Part shown: positions 1 through 7,200 of the stretch, in pieces
How the letters are laid out: the number at the start of each line of letters is the position of its first letter
Numbering within the stretch: the first letter of the stretch is position 1
From: an uncultured Eubacteriales bacterium
Lineage (GTDB): Bacteria; Bacillota; Clostridia; Christensenellales; UBA1242
DNA: 8,869 nucleotides
NCBI GenBank assembly: GCA_902796285.1
Contig: CADBOH010000047.1
Location: 1-8,869 of the forward strand
Direction: 5' to 3'
Notes under the pieces: generated by a model
Database searches by the model: none
Seen by the model: only the letters and a program-made list of their open reading frames with translations
Told to the model about the DNA's origin: nothing
Translations under genes and position numbers: made by a program

Positions 1-571
1 TATTGTAATTGTTTAATAACTTTTGGTCATCTTTATCAATATAATTCAGCCCATAGACTTGACAATCTCTATCAAGAAAACCAAAACTTTCAAGCATCTC
101 AACAGGTGAAATTTTGTACTTATTTACAAGTTTGCCAACCTCTTCTAAATCCTGGCCAAGTTTAATTATAAGTCCACATTTTGAAAGAGCAACAAACTCA
201 GAAACTTCTGATAGAAAATTTGGGCTATATTCAGACAAATTGTCAAGCTCAACAACCAGTCGTTCGCCTATCAACGCACTTGTTGGCAACAAGCTTATTT
301 GCTCCGCATCAACAACTTCCTTTCCTGCTATATTATATTTATCAAGCGCCCACCTACCAACACCAAATCGTGGCACTTTTATATTTAAAAACTCAACACC
401 CGCCATGATGTTTTTAACAACGCTATATTCACATAACGTTTTTAACTCTTCATCATTAAGCATGTTTATGTCATATTTACTAGGGTCAACAAATTCACCA
501 AGCGCGCAGTACACTGCATCACAGTAATTATTTTTAAACCCCTTTAATTTAACTTTACTTTCTTGTTGCAT
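1..571 (-). CDS. Amidohydrolase-like protein, catalytically degenerate, 3'-partial
   Basis: An open frame runs from ATG at 571 off the left edge (190 codons, no stop). A GGGA-type ribosome binding site (AAGGGATTTT before the ATG) and a promoter at 592-621 support the start. I place it by eye in the SsnA/TrzN/guanine-deaminase branch of the amidohydrolase superfamily. Residues 155-186 (SPVEMLESFGFLD, then YIDKDDQKLL) match the usual SPVEYLESLGLLD...LDDEELxLL segment, and residues 136-148 match the strand-5 HLAETxxEV region. These enzymes normally hydrolyse C-N or C-Cl bonds of purines, pyrimidines or triazines with a metal in a TIM barrel. Here the N-terminal beta-sandwich (about 50 residues) is absent. 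The HxH pair reads Y16-C-D18, the strand-5 His reads K137 and the strand-6 His reads G174. It is probably a non-catalytic paralogue. Alternatively it is an unrelated protein with chance similarity. The rest of the barrel lies outside the window. Confidence 0.6.
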   Translation of the reverse strand, partial: MQQESKVKLKGFKNNYCDAVYCALGEFVDPSKYDINMLNDEELKTLCEYSVVKNIMAGVEFLNIKVPRFGVGRWALDKYNIAGKEVVDAEQISLLPTSALIGERLVVELDNLSEYSPNFLSEVSEFVALSKCGLIIKLGQDLEEVGKLVNKYKISPVEMLESFGFLDRDCQVYGLNYIDKDDQKLLNNYN

Positions 572-591
572 AAAATCCCTTATATAGTTAA

Positions 592-621
592 ATTATACTA
601 TAAAATATATTTATAAATCAA
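592..621 (-). promoter_or_regulatory. Sigma-A-type promoter for the amidohydrolase-like gene
   Basis: On the minus strand TTGATT (621-616), an 18-nt spacer and a perfect TATAAT (597-592) lie about 20 bases before the ATG at 571. The transcript leader would be short (about 14 nt), holding only the AAGGGA ribosome binding site. Confidence 0.6.
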
Positions 622-665
622 ATGATTAGCCAACAATGCAAAAATTTTATGTGGTAATTTATAAT

Positions 666-694
666 AAAAAAGACCAACTCAGTTTGGTCTTTTT
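666..694 (-). terminator. Rho-independent terminator of trxB
   Basis: GACCAA (672-677) and TTGGTC (684-689) form a stem with a 6-base loop, extended by A:T pairs. On the minus strand it is followed by six T (671-666). The last codons of trxB form one arm of the stem and its TGA stop (681-679) sits in the loop. The run of T on the other side (690-694) means it could also work weakly on plus-strand transcripts. Confidence 0.85.
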
Positions 695-1602
695 GCTTCA
701 AATATTTTTTTTAACGCATTTTTAGCAGCCTCAGTGCCCGCTATCGCCCCCTGTCCAACTGCAACAGAAACTTGTCTAAGAACGGGATCTGTGATATCCC
801 CGCAGGCATAAACACCATCTATTGCCGTTTGCATTTTATCATTTACTTCTATGTATCCATTTTTGTTTAAAGTTATTTTGTCTTTAAGCATATCTGTCAT
901 AGGCTTTCGTCCAACAGCAACAAAAACGGCATCAACATTAAGTTTTTTACTCTCTCCATCTTGATCATAGATTAAAGACTTAACACTATCTTCACCTTCA
1001 ATCTTTTTTGAAAGTGAATTTTGGTGAACAAAAATATTCCCTTTTTCATTTATATCCAAAAATGTATAATTATGCATTTTTAGTTCTTCCTTTGCAACGA
1101 TATGAACCTCTTTTGCAATAGAACTTAAATAAAGTGCATCGGAAATTGCAGAGTCCCCAGAGCCAACAACAGCAACGATTTTTGACTTAAAAAATCTTCC
1201 ATCACATACTGCACAGTAACTCACGCCACTGCCCACAAATTTCTTTTCACCATCAATATTAAGCTCTCTATAATTGCTGCCTAGGGCAAGGATCACAGAA
1301 TAGGCCTCGTATTTTTCTTTTTTGCCAACAACCATTTTTTTATTGCCGCTAAAATCAAAATCAACAACTTCATCATATATAACTGGGATGTCCAGCATTG
1401 ATGTATGCTTGGCAAAATCATCAGCAAGCTGAGGACCAAGCACACTTGAAAAACCAGGATAATTTTCAATCTCTCCTATTATATTAAGTTGCCCACCTAG
1501 TGCAATCTTTTCTATTATGGCAACACTTCTACCCGCTCTTTTTGCATATATAGCAGCCGTTATCCCCGCAGGCCCTCCACCAACAATTAATACATCAAAC
1601 AT
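679..1602 (-). CDS. trxB: Thioredoxin-disulfide reductase (low-Mr flavoprotein)
   Basis: This 307-aa cytosolic FAD enzyme reduces the active-site disulfide of thioredoxin (TrxA) and so supplies electrons for ribonucleotide reductase, peroxidases and disulfide repair. Its length is normal for the family. Visible motifs are the FAD Rossmann GGGPAG (8-13), the redox-active CAVC followed by Asp (C130, C133, D134), the second nucleotide-binding GSGDSA (147-152), and the FAD-closing segment GVYACGD (263-269) with RQ (276-277). The NADPH 2'-phosphate motif HRRxxxR after the second beta strand is replaced by AKEELK (170-175), so the electron donor is uncertain (NADH, or ferredoxin as in some clostridial flavin-dependent reductases). 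ATG at 1602 has AAGGAG (1614-1609) six bases upstream. It is transcribed alone from its own promoter. No thioredoxin gene is in the window. The reductase assignment is firm; only cofactor use is open. Confidence 0.95.
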   Translation of the reverse strand: MFDVLIVGGGPAGITAAIYAKRAGRSVAIIEKIALGGQLNIIGEIENYPGFSSVLGPQLADDFAKHTSMLDIPVIYDEVVDFDFSGNKKMVVGKKEKYEAYSVILALGSNYRELNIDGEKKFVGSGVSYCAVCDGRFFKSKIVAVVGSGDSAISDALYLSSIAKEVHIVAKEELKMHNYTFLDINEKGNIFVHQNSLSKKIEGEDSVKSLIYDQDGESKKLNVDAVFVAVGRKPMTDMLKDKITLNKNGYIEVNDKMQTAIDGVYACGDITDPVLRQVSVAVGQGAIAGTEAAKNALKKIFEAKRPN

Positions 1603-1619
1603 AGTTTTCTCCTTTTATT

Positions 1620-1648
1620 ATTATATACGATATTAACTTAATTAGCAA
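1620..1648 (-). promoter_or_regulatory. Sigma-A-type promoter for trxB
   Basis: On the minus strand TTGCTA (1648-1643), a 17-nt spacer and TATAAT (1625-1620) lie directly before the AAGGAG ribosome binding site at 1614-1609. The predicted transcription start falls beside the ribosome binding site, so the leader would be unusually short. A more distal start cannot be excluded. Confidence 0.55.
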
Positions 1649-1674
1649 ATGATTTTAATCAAATCTTTGCAAAG

Positions 1675-1703
1675 AAAAAAGCATATTGTTTAAATATGCT
1701 TTT
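1675..1703 (-). terminator. Terminator of the rplM-rpsI operon
   Basis: GCATATT (1681-1687) pairs with AATATGC (1693-1699) around a 5-base loop. It is followed on the minus strand by six T (1680-1675). It lies 20-40 bases after the rpsI stop and separates rpsI from the trxB promoter. Confidence 0.8.
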
Positions 1704-1718
1704 GTTATTAAAATATAA

Positions 1719-2138
1719 TTATCTCTTGCTGAATTGTGATGATTTTCTAGCTTTCTTAAGACCGTATTTCTTTCTTTCCTTCATTCTTGAGTCACGAGTA
1801 AGAAGTCCTGCAGTTTTAAGTTCTTTTTTATACATTTCATCAGCTTTAACAAGTGCTCTTGCAATACCATGGCAAATAGCACCTGCTTGACCAGAAATTC
1901 CACCACCAACTACTCTTGCAATAACATCATATTTACCAGCTGTTCCAGTAACTTCAAATGGTTGGCTAGCAACAAGTAAAAGTGTATCTCTTTGTAAGTA
2001 TTCACCCATTTCTCTTCCGTTAACTGTGCATTTGCCAGTTCCTGGGAATAATCTTACTCTAGCAACTGATTTCTTTCTTCTGCCAGTTGCAATAATTTGG
2101 CTTACTGCCTTAACTGACTTTGTTTTCTTTTCTGCCAT
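1719..2138 (-). CDS. rpsI: 30S ribosomal protein S9 (uS9)
   Basis: The 139-aa protein belongs to the head of the small ribosomal subunit. Its C-terminal tail reaches the P site and contacts the tRNA anticodon stem-loop. Diagnostic features are the family opening ATGRRKKSVARVRL (17-30), the central GGGISGQAGAICHGIARAL (78-96), the RDSRMKERKKYGLKKARK basic tail and the terminal SQFSKR, whose last Arg is the conserved P-site contact. An extension of about ten residues precedes the core. The ATG overlaps the rplM stop as TAATG, and AAGGAG (2154-2149) inside the end of rplM serves as its ribosome binding site, so translation is probably coupled. L13-S9 pairing is the standard bacterial arrangement. 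Confidence 0.98.
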   Translation of the reverse strand: MAEKKTKSVKAVSQIIATGRRKKSVARVRLFPGTGKCTVNGREMGEYLQRDTLLLVASQPFEVTGTAGKYDVIARVVGGGISGQAGAICHGIARALVKADEMYKKELKTAGLLTRDSRMKERKKYGLKKARKSSQFSKR

Positions 2139-2581
2139 TATTCTCTAACTCCTTTTACTTCAACAACTTCTGGTTTTTGTGCTGCATGATCATGCTCTGC
2201 ACCTTTGTAAATATGAAGTCTTGTAATTTGTTTTCTACCAATAGCGTTCTTAGGCAACATACCCTTTACAGCAACTCTAAATGCTTTTGGTGAATCGTTT
2301 GCCATAAGTGTGGCATAGTCAACTTCTTTAAGTCCACCAATATATCCTGTGTGCCATCTAAGTTTCTTGTCAGTGAGCTTGTTTCCAGTAAGAACAGCTT
2401 TGTCTGAGTTGAGAACGATAACAAAATCGCCACAGTCTACATGAGGAGTATAAAGAGTTTTCTTTTTTCCTGTTAAAATATCTGCAACTACTGTGGCCAC
2501 TCTACCAAGAGGCACACCAGCTGCGTCTACAACAAACCATTTTCTTTCAATGTCTGTTGATTTTGGCATATATGTTTTCAT
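2138..2581 (-). CDS. rplM: 50S ribosomal protein L13 (uL13)
   Basis: The 147-aa protein (typical length 142-148) is an early-assembly component of the large subunit that binds 23S rRNA. Visible signatures are the N-terminal RKWFVVDAAGVPLGRVAT (13-30), the DFVIVLNSDKAVLTGNKL strand region (52-69), and the family signature VKGMLPKNAIGRKQ followed by RLHIYKGAEHDHAAQKP. ATG at 2581 has GGAGG (2593-2589) seven bases upstream. It is the first gene of the rplM-rpsI operon. A strong promoter (2672-2700) and a structured leader (about 2600-2655) precede it and probably allow feedback by free L13. Confidence 0.98.
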   Translation of the reverse strand: MKTYMPKSTDIERKWFVVDAAGVPLGRVATVVADILTGKKKTLYTPHVDCGDFVIVLNSDKAVLTGNKLTDKKLRWHTGYIGGLKEVDYATLMANDSPKAFRVAVKGMLPKNAIGRKQITRLHIYKGAEHDHAAQKPEVVEVKGVRE

Positions 2582-2599
2582 TTAATTTCCTCCGTTTAT

Positions 2600-2655
2600 T
2601 GTATCCCAAAAGGCAACACATGGTTTGTGGGGCTAGTACAAACTTTCTTTGCCAT
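2600..2655 (-). ncRNA. L13-leader-like ribosomal protein leader RNA
   Basis: The 5' untranslated region of rplM can form an outer stem GGCAA (2653-2649) with TTGCC (2616-2612). Inside it is a stem GTTTGT (2643-2638) with ACAAAC (2628-2623), with a 9-base loop containing CCCC (2632-2629). A GGG at 2607-2605, just 3' of the outer stem, could pair with that loop as a pseudoknot. Position, size and architecture fit the known L13 leader class of low-GC Gram-positive bacteria (an autoregulatory element). I recall that class only in outline, so exact membership is not proven. Confidence 0.6.
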
Positions 2656-2671
2656 ATTTAAAGACTTTTAT

Positions 2672-2700
2672 ATTTTATATAATTAGAGCCCATTTGTCAA
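2672..2700 (-). promoter_or_regulatory. Promoter of the rplM-rpsI operon
   Basis: A perfect TTGACA (2700-2695) is followed by a 17-nt spacer and TAAAAT (2677-2672) on the minus strand. Upstream of the -35 lie A/T tracts, including a 16-bp palindrome AAATTTTATAAAATTT (2713-2728), in the position of an UP element. That suits a strong, growth-rate-dependent ribosomal promoter. Transcription would start near 2665, giving a leader of about 84 nt. Confidence 0.75.
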
Positions 2701-2733
2701 GTATTTTTACTTAAATTTTATAAAATTTTTACA

Positions 2734-2853
2734 TGTCAACACTTTGCATTATGTTTGCAAGATTCTACGAATTATAAACAGCGCATAATTATGCATTATG
2801 TTGCATAAAAAATCATAATTTTTTTATATTTTTATTACAAAAAAGTGTTGACA
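2734..2853. repeat. 12-bp inverted repeat flanking the divergent control region
   Basis: TGTCAACACTTT at 2734-2745 and AAAGTGTTGACA at 2842-2853 are perfect reverse complements. The right arm includes the entire -35 box of the plus-strand promoter at 2848-2876. The left arm holds a mirrored TTGACA without a credible -10 at proper spacing. The arrangement could be a pair of operators allowing DNA looping, or the remnant of an inverted promoter duplication. Confidence 0.55.
2744..2808. promoter_or_regulatory. Two related palindromic boxes, candidate operator
   Basis: Box 1 is TTGCA, TTATGTT, TGCAA (2744-2760). Box 2 is TTATGCA, TTATGT, TGCATAA (2789-2808), preceded by the overlapping palindrome GCATAATTATGC (2783-2794). 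The shared core TGCATTATGTT(T)GCA starts at 2745 and 2792, 47 bp apart. The boxes lie between the rplM promoter and the plus-strand promoter, inside the 12-bp inverted repeat. This looks like a site for a dimeric regulator. The protein that would bind it is unknown. Confidence 0.45.
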
Positions 2854-2876
2854 AAGTGCTTAATATATATTATAAT
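2848..2876 (+). promoter_or_regulatory. Consensus promoter of the surface-protein operon
   Basis: TTGACA (2848-2853), a spacer of exactly 17 nt and TATAAT (2871-2876) match the sigma-A consensus perfectly. Oligo-A/T tracts at 2807-2844 could act as an UP element. The expected start is near 2883, which leaves about 220 nt of transcript before the GTG at 3104. Confidence 0.85.
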
Positions 2877-2883
2877 ATAATTA

Positions 2884-3103
2884 ACATGTAAGTTTTACTC
2901 AATATATTGTTGCACAAAAAGTGCATTTTAATTATAACGACTGACCGCAATTTGGTAAACTTATTTGTTAAAATAATACATACGTCAACTTTTGACAAAT
3001 GTGAATTTCTTAAAAACTATAACATGGACAACCCATGTGATCATATATACAACTTAATAGAGTCAAAAGTAAAAGTATGTGTTACCCTAAAAGGAAACAC
3101 AGA
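2884..3103 (+). other. Long transcribed leader with small hairpins
   Basis: Between the predicted transcription start and the next confident gene lie about 220 nt. Seen in it are a 5-bp hairpin TGCAC, AAAAA, GTGCA (2911-2925) followed by TTTT, and a 6-bp hairpin ACATGG, ACAAC, CCATGT (3022-3038). No known riboswitch or T-box signature was recognised. The leader also holds the possible small open frame ending at 3107. Confidence 0.4.
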
Positions 3104-3107
3104 GTGA
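2907..3107 (+). CDS. Possible small leader protein, 66 aa, unrecognised
   Basis: A 66-codon frame begins TTG TTG and ends in TGA at 3105-3107, which overlaps the GTG start of the next gene as GTGA, a classic layout for translational coupling. The protein would start LLHKKCILIITTDRN and end KVKVCVTLKGNTE, with a hydrophobic strand near the start and no family I know. Against it: neither TTG has a visible ribosome binding site, and the only in-frame ATG (3024) leaves 27 residues. It could be a chance open frame in an untranslated leader. If real it is co-transcribed with the two surface proteins from the promoter at 2848. Confidence 0.3.
   Translation: MLHKKCILIITTDRNLVNLFVKIIHTSTFDKCEFLKNYNMDNPCDHIYNLIESKVKVCVTLKGNTE
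3091..3095 (+). promoter_or_regulatory. Ribosome binding site deciding the GTG start at 3104
   Basis: AAGGA lies 8 bases before GTG (3104). The alternative ATG at 3077, nine codons earlier in the same frame, is preceded only by AAAAGT, so the GTG start is preferred. Confidence 0.65.
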
Positions 3108-4210
3108 CTGAAATAATAGAAAAAACTTCTGCTGGCGATTTTGATCAAGCGCAGAATGATAGTATAAAAATGGATAACCAAACTAAAAGAGACACAGATG
3201 AAAATAGTGCCCCTGTTTTTGTTGAAAAGCATACTACAAAACGTACAAGCTTAAAAAAGATGAAAAAAGAGCTCGAATACGAAAGCGAAGGTTATAAAAA
3301 GAAAACTTTTGCTCACCGCATGAAAACACTTGCAATTCTTGTATCGCTTGCAATATTTACTGGTTGTGGGCTTGGCGTTTGGTACTATAATACAATGCTT
3401 AAAAGCAATATGGACTGGGATACTTTGTTTGCTCAAGCAGACACATATATGCCTGACTATAACAAAACTTTTGCAGATAACTTTTCGATTTCAAATGTTG
3501 TAGATAAATCTTGGGTTCAAAGCGCCCATCTACAAGGCAAAACACCAGACAAGGTTTCTGCCATTGACAATTTTGTACTAGCAGACTTCAACGCAACCCA
3601 CTCATCAACTTTTTCGTCAATTAGTCATGGCAAAGTTGTTACATTGGGAATAAACCAAGTGGTTTATAGCGAAAAGCTATTTGATGGCAACGCGTACAGC
3701 TTTTCTGGAATAAGTAGCGGCGTTGTAACAGTTATGAACCTTGATTACCATCAAAAAAACAGCCCTAAGGTGCTAAATTACACAGGCAAGAAAAATGGCG
3801 AGTCAATTTCTTGGTCACAATCTGGCGAGATGACGTATGACGCTTATAAAGATTATGTTGGCGTGCCATTATCACAAACTCATCCTTACATCGTTTCAAC
3901 AAAAACCGTTAAGGAAGCAAGTGAAGTAACTTACGATGAAATGAGTGGTAACTACAACTTTACACTAGTGCTTGACAATGTTCTTGGAGCAATAAATTAC
4001 ACAAAACAGGTTAGAAAAAATGGTGGACTCGGGTCATATCCAGAATTTACCAATATAACCCTAACCGTTACAATAGATAGCAATTGGAATTTTGTTTCAA
4101 TCCATGCAAAAGAATATTATTCCGCCATAGCCTACGGAATGAAAGTTGGATGCGATTCTTTGCTAACTTACGATTACACTTTTGATAGCGACATCATTTT
4201 ACCAGTTTAA
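3104..4210 (+). CDS. Single-pass membrane-anchored surface protein, unrecognised
   Basis: From GTG this is 368 aa (377 if ATG 3077 is used). Residues 1-73 are hydrophilic and strongly charged, ending in the basic KKKTFAHRMK. Residues 75-96 (TLAILVSLAIFTGCGLGVWYY) form one membrane segment. By the positive-inside rule the N-terminus is cytoplasmic and residues 97-368 are outside. The outer part is rich in Ser, Asn, Tyr and predicted beta strands, for example KVVTLGINQVVYSE (177-190), NYNFTLVLD (283-291) and NITLTVTIDSNWNFVSI (317-333). FTGC at 85-88 is not a good lipobox and is far from the N-terminus. I do not recognise the family. The alternating strand pattern recalls LolA/LppX-like lipoprotein folds (inference). 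The stop is 16 nt before the next gene, which has a similar topology, so the two are probably one operon working at the same place. Confidence 0.88.
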   Translation: MTEIIEKTSAGDFDQAQNDSIKMDNQTKRDTDENSAPVFVEKHTTKRTSLKKMKKELEYESEGYKKKTFAHRMKTLAILVSLAIFTGCGLGVWYYNTMLKSNMDWDTLFAQADTYMPDYNKTFADNFSISNVVDKSWVQSAHLQGKTPDKVSAIDNFVLADFNATHSSTFSSISHGKVVTLGINQVVYSEKLFDGNAYSFSGISSGVVTVMNLDYHQKNSPKVLNYTGKKNGESISWSQSGEMTYDAYKDYVGVPLSQTHPYIVSTKTVKEASEVTYDEMSGNYNFTLVLDNVLGAINYTKQVRKNGGLGSYPEFTNITLTVTIDSNWNFVSIHAKEYYSAIAYGMKVGCDSLLTYDYTFDSDIILPV

Positions 4211-4213
4211 AAT

Positions 4214-4220
4214 AAAAGGA
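4214..4220 (+). promoter_or_regulatory. Ribosome binding site deciding the ATG start at 4227
   Basis: AAAAGGA ends 6 bases before ATG 4227. The next in-frame upstream start (TTG 4182) lies inside the preceding gene without a ribosome binding site, and would put 15 polar residues before the basic-hydrophobic N-terminus. Confidence 0.8.
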
Positions 4221-4226
4221 TATTTT

Positions 4227-7200
4227 ATGAGAAAGATAAAGAAAATTTTTAAATATTTGTCTTATTCATTGCTGTTTTTGATAATAGCCATAGGTTCAGC
4301 CTACGGTGTTATTACCATGTCCTTAAATAATGCCGCAAACAAATCTAATAGATCTGCAGGAACTGCTGAAAGTCAGATTCCTGAAGAAATAACAAGCATT
4401 GTAAACAACTTTATGACAAGTGACGCAATAGAAGCAAACTTACAAGTGGATGTTTCTTCCGCCGAACAAGATATTTGCATAACAATAAACAATGGCAAGG
4501 TTGACTTATCAAACGGCATTGACAATTTAGTGGTAAATGCGGATATATCGGTTAAAATGTTATCTTTAAATAACCAAATCGAACTCGGTTTTTGCTATGA
4601 GGATGGCTGTGTGTATTTGGATGGATTTAATAACAAGTTTAAACTTGAAACCAAAAATTTACTCTCATCTATTGAGAATATTACAAGCCTTTTAAATATT
4701 GAAATGCCTTCACTTGGCGGACTGGATATGGGCGCTCTTGACATGAATGCTTTGCTTGGGACACTCAAAGTTTCAAATGAAAAACAAACAGAAAATGGAA
4801 TTTCACTTGATATAGAAATTCCTGCGGTTGGAGCATCTATCAACCTGCAATGTGATAAAGACTATAAACTTCAAAACTTAAATATACCAACCATCGAGTT
4901 TAACGGAATATCTATTTCAGTAAATGGCCAACTTGATTACCCTAACGAAGTTGTGATCAAAGAACTTGTTAAAGATGAGTATATAAATCTTTCAAGTGCT
5001 CTTGATTACACAAAAAATCTAAAATCTCTAATCAAAAAGCCACTTGCATTCAACTATACACTAAACTATCTCGGTAGTAACTTTGATGGCGAAATGGTGG
5101 TTGATTTAGAGCAATTAAGATTGATGGCAAATATTGATCTTGGTGAAACTAAACCTACCTTACTTTTGATTGACAATGTTTTATATGTTGAAATTGGCAA
5201 TCTCTACTTAAAATTTGCACTTGCTGATATAGAAAAACTACAACCAATCTTAGATAATTTAAATATCGCTTTTCCACTTAGAGAAGTTACAAATCTTCTT
5301 AATCAATATAAGGCAAACGGAATCGAAGCCTTAATTGGACTTTTAGGCAAAGCAAAATTTGATTTAACTAATATCGATCTTTCAGTTTTAAGCAATATTG
5401 CTTCTAGTGAACAAGACCTTGAAATTACTATTGAAAATTTAGGAACTATTTCTCTTAAATCAAACGAAAATGGAATTGAAAGTGCTTCAATAAAATCATC
5501 AAATTTAAATCTTTCACTCAGATTTACAGAAGCTCGTGAATTTAAACTTAACAAGAAGCAGTCACAATATTTTGACCTTTCAACCCTTTTGCCTTTTGCT
5601 GAAAAATTATCTCAGATAATAGGCAACAAATATGTTGATGGCAATGCTGTAATCAACTACAAAGGATTAAACATAACAGCAAATTATAAAGCTATTTTCG
5701 ATCAAAACTTATTCGTAGAAGCAAACATCAACTTGCTTGGAAAGGATATATCTCTTATTTACAAAGATAAACAAGTTTTTGTGGCTTTTTCAAACACATT
5801 TATTAAGTTAAACACAGCAAACTTACAAGAAATTCTAAATCAAATATCAAACAATTTTGATGTTGATTTTGCAGATACACTTTCAAGCGTTTTAGCGGTT
5901 TTTGACCAATCAAAATCAGCACTAATGATAAGATCATTTATTCAAAGAAATGACGGTGTTGAGTTGAAACTTGCTGGTGGATCAAGATTATTCTTAACTA
6001 GCCAAGATAGCAAAGTTGAAATCAAGTTAATTGATGAAAATTTAAACATAACAGGATCATTAAATTCAGCAAGTAATGTTATAGTTTCAAATGTTGAAGA
6101 AGACAGGTATGTTGATATTGAAAAACTCCTTCCAACTATTGCTAATATTACCAACTACATCATCAATCAAAAACTATACTTAAAATACTCTGCAACAGCA
6201 ACCGACCTTGCTATAAACGGCGGGTTTAATCTTGACAAAAACAACCTACTATTTGTATGCAACTTAAATTATAAAGGCGTGCAAGGCACAATAGGAATAT
6301 CAAATGGCAAAATATATTTGACAGTAGAAAACATGAACTTTGCGTTTGATTTGAGCGATTTTGACAAAGTAAAAACTTTGCTTTTAAATCACTTTAACGT
6401 TGATTTAAACCAAATTGATCAAACTTTGATTGAAAAAACTGGTATAAGTATAAGCGAAATAATAGCATTTGCAAGTGGAGAAAGAAATCTTAAAATCAGA
6501 CAACCATCTTTAAACGATATTTTAAACATCATTGAAAGTTATCTTGGTAACATCGAGATAGAACTTACACCAAATTATTTAAATGTTGTTTACAATGATT
6601 TAAATGCATGTTTGAATTTTAATAACAACATGATCACAGATGCATCGCTTTCTTATAATGACATGCGTGCATCACTTTCAATACTTAATAAACCATACTC
6701 ATATAAGTTTAACAAACAATATGTAGACCTTGGCAAGATAGTTACACTTGTCGATGACTTCATGAGTTATATTGAAGAAGGCAAAATAGCTATTGGCGCG
6801 AACTTTACCTCTTCAAATGGCGGCTCAATTACCGCAAATGCACAAATTGATAAAACACAAACTTTTAGATTAAGCGCAGAAATATCATCTACTTTAAAGG
6901 AACACTTTGACGCTTCTATTGAAATTGAAAACGAAACAACTTACCTTAATCTAAATGGAATACTGCTTAAATTAAGCAACAAAAGCCTTAAAGAAATCTT
7001 GTTTGTCGCTCTTGAATTGTTTAATATCAACGCAAATGCATTTGACATGTTTAAAAATGTCAACATGAATATGGATTTGACCGAACTTAAACGTTGCCTT
7101 CCAAATATGGATACTAGCGAAGCCTTAGACATAATAAAAATGGTTAAGTCGTTTAAAAAGGTGTCAAATGATTATGTTATAAAATTTGATGGTTCAAAAC

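Noticed and set aside
114..527. Plus-strand open frame of 137 codons, and the smaller one at 181-408
   Set aside because: They are antisense to the amidohydrolase-like gene, which has a promoter, a ribosome binding site and family similarity. The plus-strand products look like Ser/Thr-rich shadow translations.
2711..2739. Minus-strand promoter using TTGACA at 2739-2734
   Set aside because: At 17 nt the -10 would be ATTTAA, and TATAAA lies only 11 nt away. The rplM promoter at 2672-2700 is far better.
2886..2891. ATGTAA start-stop codon pair near the predicted transcription start
   Set aside because: Minimal start-stop ORFs can regulate, but there is no room for a ribosome binding site and the six bases are easily chance.
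2992..3023. Second promoter (TTGACA 2992-2997, TATAAC 3018-3023)
   Set aside because: The spacer would be 20 nt and the -10 is imperfect, while a perfect promoter exists upstream.
3077..3103. ATG 3077 as start of the first surface protein
   Set aside because: It has no Shine-Dalgarno sequence. GTG 3104 has AAGGA at 8 bases and a GTGA overlap. Not fully excluded.
3356..3370. FTGC in the first surface protein as a lipobox
   Set aside because: It lies after about 85 residues including a charged cytoplasmic tail and has Phe at -3, so lipidation is unlikely.
4182..4226. TTG start at 4182 for the giant surface protein
   Set aside because: It overlaps the previous gene and lacks a ribosome binding site. 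ATG 4227 has AAAAGGA and begins a proper basic-hydrophobic export signal.
4595..7132. Several minus-strand open frames of 60-85 codons inside the giant gene
   Set aside because: They are antisense shadows without ribosome binding sites and with Ser/Leu-rich products. The plus-strand frame is uninterrupted for 4.2 kb.
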